Source: Candidatus Leptovillus gracilis
GTDB taxonomy: Bacteria > Chloroflexota > Anaerolineae > Promineifilales > Promineifilaceae
Length of the DNA stretch: 18,099 nt
Direction: 5' to 3'
Assembly (NCBI GenBank): GCA_016716065.1
Contig: JADJXA010000021.1
Span: 1-18,099, forward strand
How positions within the stretch are numbered: position 1 is the first letter of the stretch; each line of letters opens with the position of its first letter. A model generated the notes under the pieces. It had not been told where the DNA came from. It saw only the letters and a program-made list of their open reading frames with translations, and ran no database searches. Below are positions 14,801 to 18,099 of the stretch, piece after piece. Position numbers and translations under genes: made by a program.

Positions 14801-14926
14801 GGGCTGCCAGGTACGGCCGTGTTTTCCAGTTTTGGCGGCTGGGCCGGGCTGATCACCACCCTTGTCGGTGGGGTGATTGGCTTATTCACCTACACCTACG
14901 CCCGTCCCCCGGCTAATCATTCGTGA
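11885..14926 (+). CDS. Large envelope protein with GH3 (NagZ-like) domains, Ig-like domain and C-terminal membrane anchor, 1013 aa
   Basis: A signal peptide (about 6-34, ending AVLAQ) leads to a GH3 N-terminal barrel (about 45-470) interrupted by a Pro/Thr loop at 138-160. A GH3 C-terminal-type domain (about 495-740) follows, itself split by a TPTP linker at 597-633; AYHAPYYLDSTEISKLTAYF and GRSPVDIEGI match that family. An Ig-like domain (about 748-860), a TPTP stalk (868-898) and three membrane helices (about 920-1005) complete it. NagZ relatives remove N-acetylglucosamine from cell-wall fragments. The nucleophile Asp379 (VSDSLG) is kept, but the KHFPGHG motif reads KYFPGSG (278-284) and the acid/base His is Asp291. 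It may therefore be inactive or have another specificity. ATG at 11885 and at 11900 are equally plausible starts; neither has a Shine-Dalgarno. Confidence 0.88.
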   Translation: MIPFTMRHFWRIGVLVTLLACLVLPGGKQTAVLAQEDTPTIAQQAQAILQAMSVAERVGQVFLVTFEGDSAPQSSAVADLILNYHVGGVVLLANNDNITGFGDPANAPAQVAALTNDLQRLALLGFSTTDDSLESDITPIPADNDQPTPTAVPSPTPVPRNAPIPLFIAISQEGDGPLTDQIISGLTAVPSNMAIGATWKPDNANTIGTLVGRELSALGLNMLFGPTLDVLENPMLAANSATGTRSFGGSAYWVGLMGQAYVSGLQQGSGGRLAVIAKYFPGSGSSDRPTDQEIPTIRKSLEQLLQTELVPFLAVTGQNGAGTAVVEGLLTTHIRYQGFQGNIRATTAPVSFDRQALSTLLGLPRLAAWYQNGGLLVSDSLGARSIERYYDDTEQEFPHRRVAKDAFLAGNDLLLLDDFALGDAPYSQQLENVQNTLLWFQELYVTDPTFRQRLDEAALRILQAKLRLYNGDFAPQNVLVDTEGLAEQIGQGNTAVFDMAQSAVTLISPSAEELAERLARPPGPGDRILIFTDLQEARQCSGCPAEPYIGPTALAEYILTLYGPAASGQVQPEQITSFTFADLRDFVAAGPDLIVLPTATPPPTPTTEAAGTPDTQFLPLDPTPTPAPTPTIPAAYRVQEAFRDGVDWIVFAMLDDSQMQPLHDFLVQRQDLLRNKQVIAFAYHAPYYLDSTEISKLTAYFGVYSKIDAFIDASARALFLELPLSGRSPVDIEGIRYSVASQTSPDPNQVIELYVVDGQGGVQSPSSEAPLETSVGDTLRLQTGVIRDRNGHPVPGGTIVQFMQRDRIQGTFNVIAEVPTSNGVAQLDYVLQASTGPGKFRITAVSGDARASEEVDILIEGAAQVAVITPTPSPTETPTLTPTPTETPAPTETPEPAVTATAVPLQNPPELPLISIARSEIAMLTAVLGGLLVIAVLGYSLGLRYQMNLTWQVGWVLWGLAGGLLIYIYYALGLPGTAVFSSFGGWAGLITTLVGGVIGLFTYTYARPPANHS

Positions 14927-14949
14927 TCGTCACTGTTCACACCACGTTT

Positions 14950-17766
14950 CTACTCCCCCGCTAAAACGGCCGTGATCGTCTGATTCAAATGAACCGGGTC
15001 TATTGGCTTGTTCAAAATGGCGGCCGCGCCAACCGTTCGCAAAGTGGGCAAAGTCATGTCCAATGGATGACCAGACATAAAAATCACCGGCGTTTGCCAG
15101 CCCTGCTGCCGCAGCGCCTGAATAAGAGCCACGCCGCCCATGTGCGGCATAATCACATCGCTGAGGATCAAATCCATCGGCTTGTCGCCCTGTGCTAATG
15201 AAGCCAGCGCCTCCAGTCCGTTGGCGGCTTCCCACACCTCATACTGCCACAGGCGCAAGCTATCGGCCAGCGCCGACCGCAGCATCGCATCGTCCTCCAC
15301 AATCAACAGGCGCGCGCCCGGTCTGGACAAGGCGGTGTCGGCCGGCGGCCTGCTGTTCAGGTTGTTTTGCAGCACCAAAGCGGGCAGGTAGATGTCGAAT
15401 GTGGCCCCCTTGCCAACCTGACTGGTGATATTGATATGACCGTTGTGCTGCCCCACAATGCCATGTACCTGCGCCAGCCCCAACCCCACCCCTTTGCCGG
15501 GTCCTTTGGTCGTAAAAAATGGCTCGAATATGTGCCTGATAACGTCTGGCTCAATACCTGCGCCGCTGTCGCTCACGGCCAGGTGAATCCAATGGCCTGG
15601 GTGCATGGTGGGCAGCGGCGCTTCTTGGGCGGCGGACAGCGCCAGGTGGGTCAGCCGAAATGTCAGTCGTCCGCCGTCAGGCATGGCGTCGCGGGCGTTG
15701 ACGGCCAGATTGAGGATCACCTGTTGGATGCGGGTCAGGTCGGCCTCGACCAGATAATCGCCGGGGTCGGCGTACAGATCGATCTGAACGTGTTCGGGCA
15801 GGGTGCGCCGCAGCAGTTTTGTCTCTTCTTGCAAGGTGTGTAAGAGGTCTAACGGCCGTGTCGCCAACGAAGCCTGCCGGCTAAAGTCTAAAATCTGCTG
15901 GATTAACTGCGTGGCCCGTTTTGTCTGTTGTTCAATGATCGCCAGTTGTTTTTGCCCTTTGGGTGGCAGCGATATAGTCGCCGCCAACAGATCGGTGTGC
16001 AGCATAATGATCGCCAGCAGGTTGTTAAAATCATGGGCAATCCCCGCCGCCAACTGTCCTACAGCCGCCAACCGTTCATGCTGCCGGAGCTGCTCTTCAA
16101 TCCAGCGCTGTTCGGTCACTTCGCGCAGCGCCATCACCCACCCTTCAGACCCCAGGCCTGGGGCCATTGGGCGGGCAATCACTTCAAAGGTGCGTTCTTC
16201 AGCCCGCACTTCATGCCACAGCCCTTTGGCGGGCGATGTGAGCAGATCCTCTAACAAATGGTCGCCCAAATGGGTTAGCGGTTGGCCCAGAGCAATGCTG
16301 GCCAGATCGGCCAGATTGCGCTGCGCTGCCGGGTTGGCCTGTACCACCCGGTTGTGATTGTCTAACAAAAATACCCCTTGTGGCACCGTGTCCATGATCC
16401 CCTGTACCTGTTGTACCTGTTGGGCCACTTGCGCCAGCAGTTGTTCGCGCGCTTCCTCAGCCTTTTTGCGTTCGCTGATGTCGCGGGCAGTGGCAATCAA
16501 CACATCCTGGCCGAAATATTTGCCTTTGTTGACGATGACTTCTTTGAGAAACAGTTCGCCATTTTTACGCCGCCCCCAAAATTCGAACATGACCGGGCGG
16601 CCGGTGGCGGCAACCTGCTGCAGCAGATGAAGAATTCGGGGTAGGTTGTTGCGGTCAGGCGCAGATATAAACGCCGGTGTTTGTCCAATCAACTCGTCGC
16701 GCGAAAAGCCGTACATCACTTCCGCGCCTTTGTTGACATCTATGAAAACCCCATCTTCACGTTGGATGTAGATGGCTTCAGACACCGTGTTGAAGATGTC
16801 CATGTAGCTCTGTTTGCTGCTCACCAGCGCTTCGGCGGACTGCTTCTGGTTGGTAATGTCCAGCAGAGTGCCGCTAAAGGTCATGGGACGGCCGTCGGCG
16901 TGGTAGGTGCAGTGCCAGGTGGGGCGCAAGTAGCGCAGGGTCGCCCGCGCCGGATTGGTGCGGAACTCCCGATCCTCTGGCTCCCTACCGGCGATCATGT
17001 CGTCTAACGCGGCTTGCACCAGGTGGCGGTCTTCGGGATGGATCCTGTCTAAATAGTCGGCAAAAGCTGGTGGGGTGTCGTCTGGCTCTAGATCGTATAG
17101 ACGGAACATCTGTTGGGACCAGTAGCCCTGCCCACTGCCAGCGTCAAGATGCCAACTGCCCAGGCCGGCCTGCTGTTCGGCGCGTTCCAGGTTTTCTTTG
17201 GCTTTTTCTAGCGCTTGCTGCGCCTGCCGTTCGGCTGTTTGGTCGCGGAAGATAAGCACGACACCGGCAATGCGGCCGTCTGCGCCTAAAATGGGCGCGG
17301 CGGCATCGGCGATGGGGTGTTCACGGCCGTCACGCGCCAGGAGCAGGGTGTGGTTTGCCAACCCAATGACCACGCCTTGGCGCAGCGCCTGGCCTACCGG
17401 GTTTTCCACTGTGGCGCGGCTTTGTTCGTTGATGATGCGAAAAATATCGCTTAACGGCCGTGCCTGCGCCTCCACCTCCTCCCAGCCAGTCAGGGCCTCG
17501 GCCACCCGGTTCATCATCGTCACCTGGCCCCGCGTGTCTGTCGCAATCACGGCGTCGCCGATGCTGTACAGCGTGGCCCGCAGCAGCGATTCGCGGTGGG
17601 CTAATTCGTCGTGGACCTGGCGCAGGCGGTCAGCGCTGCTGCCTTGTGGGGGGATGGCTGTCTGCCTACCCACCAGCCGCAGGCTTTCTTCCAACTGCTG
17701 AACACGCAGGCGCAGCGCTTCGTTTTCGCGTTGCAATTGGGTGAGGGGGTCGAGGTTTGTTGACAT
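14950..17766 (-). CDS. Soluble hybrid histidine kinase with four PAS domains and a receiver, 938 aa
   Basis: No membrane helix is present, so it should act in the cytoplasm. A short coiled coil (about 5-32) precedes PAS domains at about 60-180, 195-308, 318-435 and 452-555. The second looks like a PAS-3 fold (WHLDAGSGQGYWS, RIHPEDR). The HisKA domain has His578 in GIAHDFNN, the H box of the NtrB-like class. The ATPase domain has Asn690, DSGAGI at 733-738 and GVGLGL at 759-764. The C-terminal receiver (about 818-935) keeps Asp825/Asp826, the acceptor Asp870 (LSDVIMP) and Lys920. All phosphorelay residues are present. No output protein or phosphotransfer partner is adjacent. It is convergent with the GH3-like gene, 23 bases apart. 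No strong ribosome site precedes the start. Confidence 0.95.
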   Translation of the reverse strand: MSTNLDPLTQLQRENEALRLRVQQLEESLRLVGRQTAIPPQGSSADRLRQVHDELAHRESLLRATLYSIGDAVIATDTRGQVTMMNRVAEALTGWEEVEAQARPLSDIFRIINEQSRATVENPVGQALRQGVVIGLANHTLLLARDGREHPIADAAAPILGADGRIAGVVLIFRDQTAERQAQQALEKAKENLERAEQQAGLGSWHLDAGSGQGYWSQQMFRLYDLEPDDTPPAFADYLDRIHPEDRHLVQAALDDMIAGREPEDREFRTNPARATLRYLRPTWHCTYHADGRPMTFSGTLLDITNQKQSAEALVSSKQSYMDIFNTVSEAIYIQREDGVFIDVNKGAEVMYGFSRDELIGQTPAFISAPDRNNLPRILHLLQQVAATGRPVMFEFWGRRKNGELFLKEVIVNKGKYFGQDVLIATARDISERKKAEEAREQLLAQVAQQVQQVQGIMDTVPQGVFLLDNHNRVVQANPAAQRNLADLASIALGQPLTHLGDHLLEDLLTSPAKGLWHEVRAEERTFEVIARPMAPGLGSEGWVMALREVTEQRWIEEQLRQHERLAAVGQLAAGIAHDFNNLLAIIMLHTDLLAATISLPPKGQKQLAIIEQQTKRATQLIQQILDFSRQASLATRPLDLLHTLQEETKLLRRTLPEHVQIDLYADPGDYLVEADLTRIQQVILNLAVNARDAMPDGGRLTFRLTHLALSAAQEAPLPTMHPGHWIHLAVSDSGAGIEPDVIRHIFEPFFTTKGPGKGVGLGLAQVHGIVGQHNGHINITSQVGKGATFDIYLPALVLQNNLNSRPPADTALSRPGARLLIVEDDAMLRSALADSLRLWQYEVWEAANGLEALASLAQGDKPMDLILSDVIMPHMGGVALIQALRQQGWQTPVIFMSGHPLDMTLPTLRTVGAAAILNKPIDPVHLNQTITAVLAGE

Positions 17767-17781
17767 AAGCGAACCCGGCGT

Positions 17782-17825
17782 GATTGACGATTGGTCCTGA
17801 ACTTGCCGAAGGATTGATGATTGAC
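17782..17825. repeat. Two heptanucleotide pairs before the hybrid kinase
   Basis: GATTGAC, GATTGGT (17782-17795) and GATTGAT, GATTGAC (17812-17825), separated by 16 bases, lie in the leader of the minus-strand kinase gene. Confidence 0.45.
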
Positions 17826-17960
17826 TGAGCTATGTTTGTGGCTGATAGCTCCATCTCAGGACATCATAGGCGGAGCGACAGCAGCCGGGGCGGCTTGCCT
17901 GCTCTTGTGGTGTGGCGCAAACTCCCCTGTGCAGCGTCGCCAATAGTACCGTTCCTTCAG

Positions 17961-17989
17961 AGTATATCCTGAGTAGCTGGTTGCTGCCA
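17961..17989 (-). promoter_or_regulatory. Candidate promoter of the hybrid histidine kinase
   Basis: On the minus strand TGGCAG (17984-17989) and TATACT (17961-17966) are 17 bases apart. The start codon is about 195 bases downstream, so the leader would be long and would carry the 17827-17851 hairpin. Confidence 0.4.
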
Positions 17990-18099
17990 GCCACTCGACA
18001 GTAGTTTCAATCATGCTGGCAGCCGAGAACCGAAGTGCGTATTCCGTTGGAAGGCGTTCTGGCCGGCGACGCGGTTGGCGATTTGGCCGACCGGTTCGA

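Larger units (their letters stand above)
1155..17461. repeat. Dispersed octamer palindrome ACGGCCGT, 36 copies
   Basis: First bases of the copies: 1155, 1175, 1843, 2549, 3242, 4484, 5047, 5214, 5642, 6994, 7108, 7335, 7827, 7843, 8041, 8407, 9312, 10044, 10161, 10245, 10432, 11102, 11972, 12332, 12443, 12851, 13364, 14411, 14585, 14657, 14813, 14966, 15852, 16888, 17323, 17454. Base composition (about 59% GC, my estimate) predicts about 0.5. All but 1843 (at a stop codon) and 7335 lie inside genes. The related palindrome GCGGCCGC occurs only about five times. Confidence 0.9.
17767..18099. other. Upstream region of the hybrid kinase; no callable gene
   Basis: It contains the putative kinase promoter, two heptad pairs and a 7-bp hairpin (GAGCTAT at 17827-17833 pairing with ATAGCTC at 17845-17851). 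Near the right edge a plus frame opening at GTG 18035 reads MRIPLEGVLAGDAVGDLADR and stays open. Two minus frames are open as well, so no gene can be chosen. Confidence 0.5.

Noticed and set aside
18013..18099. Gene start at the right edge (ATG 18013 or GTG 18035)
   Set aside because: Several frames on both strands are open to the edge, and none has a clear ribosome site or recognisable motif in 65-87 bases.

Overview
The window looks like chromosomal DNA from a moderately GC-rich, free-living bacterium, most likely a member of the Chloroflexota (Anaerolineae or a related class). This placement is inferred from style, not from a marker gene. Secreted proteins carry Pro/Thr 'TPTP' linkers and a Val/Thr/Glu-rich stalk, and there is a NagZ-like GH3 protein ending in three membrane helices. 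I see no rRNA, tRNA, CRISPR array, phage or plasmid gene, or intact insertion sequence.

Layout. At the left edge is the first 29 codons of a minus-strand gene (1-87), then a plus-strand gene of unknown function (362-1843). A 147-bp inverted-repeat element (1941-2087) follows. Next is a long minus-strand block: a class III aminotransferase and a type I CoA-transferase beta subunit (2084-4221), an OmpR-type response regulator with its histidine kinase (4424-6536), and a small secreted protein (6714-7196). A repeat-rich gap (7197-7670) leads to a plus-strand gamma-glutamylcyclotransferase-like gene (7671-8222). Then come smpB on the minus strand (8290-8760) and a two-gene minus-strand operon of S41/Ctp proteases (8969-11583). 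Divergent from that operon is a 1013-residue GH3-like envelope protein (11885-14926). Convergent with it is a four-PAS hybrid histidine kinase (14950-17766). The last 330 bases hold a probable promoter region and no callable gene.

How the genes may work together. The two Ctp proteases and the GH3-like protein share a 301-bp divergent control region and all look exported or membrane-anchored, so a common envelope-maintenance role is plausible but inferred. The two-component pair is translationally coupled. The aminotransferase and CoA-transferase beta subunit look like part of an amino-acid or organic-acid degradation operon that lacks its alpha subunit here.

The strongest unusual signals are in the DNA itself. 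The octamer palindrome ACGGCCGT occurs 36 times, against about 0.5 expected from base composition, and 34 of the copies lie inside genes; this resembles the HIP1 palindrome of cyanobacteria. Intergenic gaps contain short islands of 7-nt periodic repeats whose sequence differs from island to island. Two copies of an inverted-repeat element are present, one of which supplies a gene's stop codon. A near-perfect intrinsic terminator sits directly against the start codon of the protease operon.
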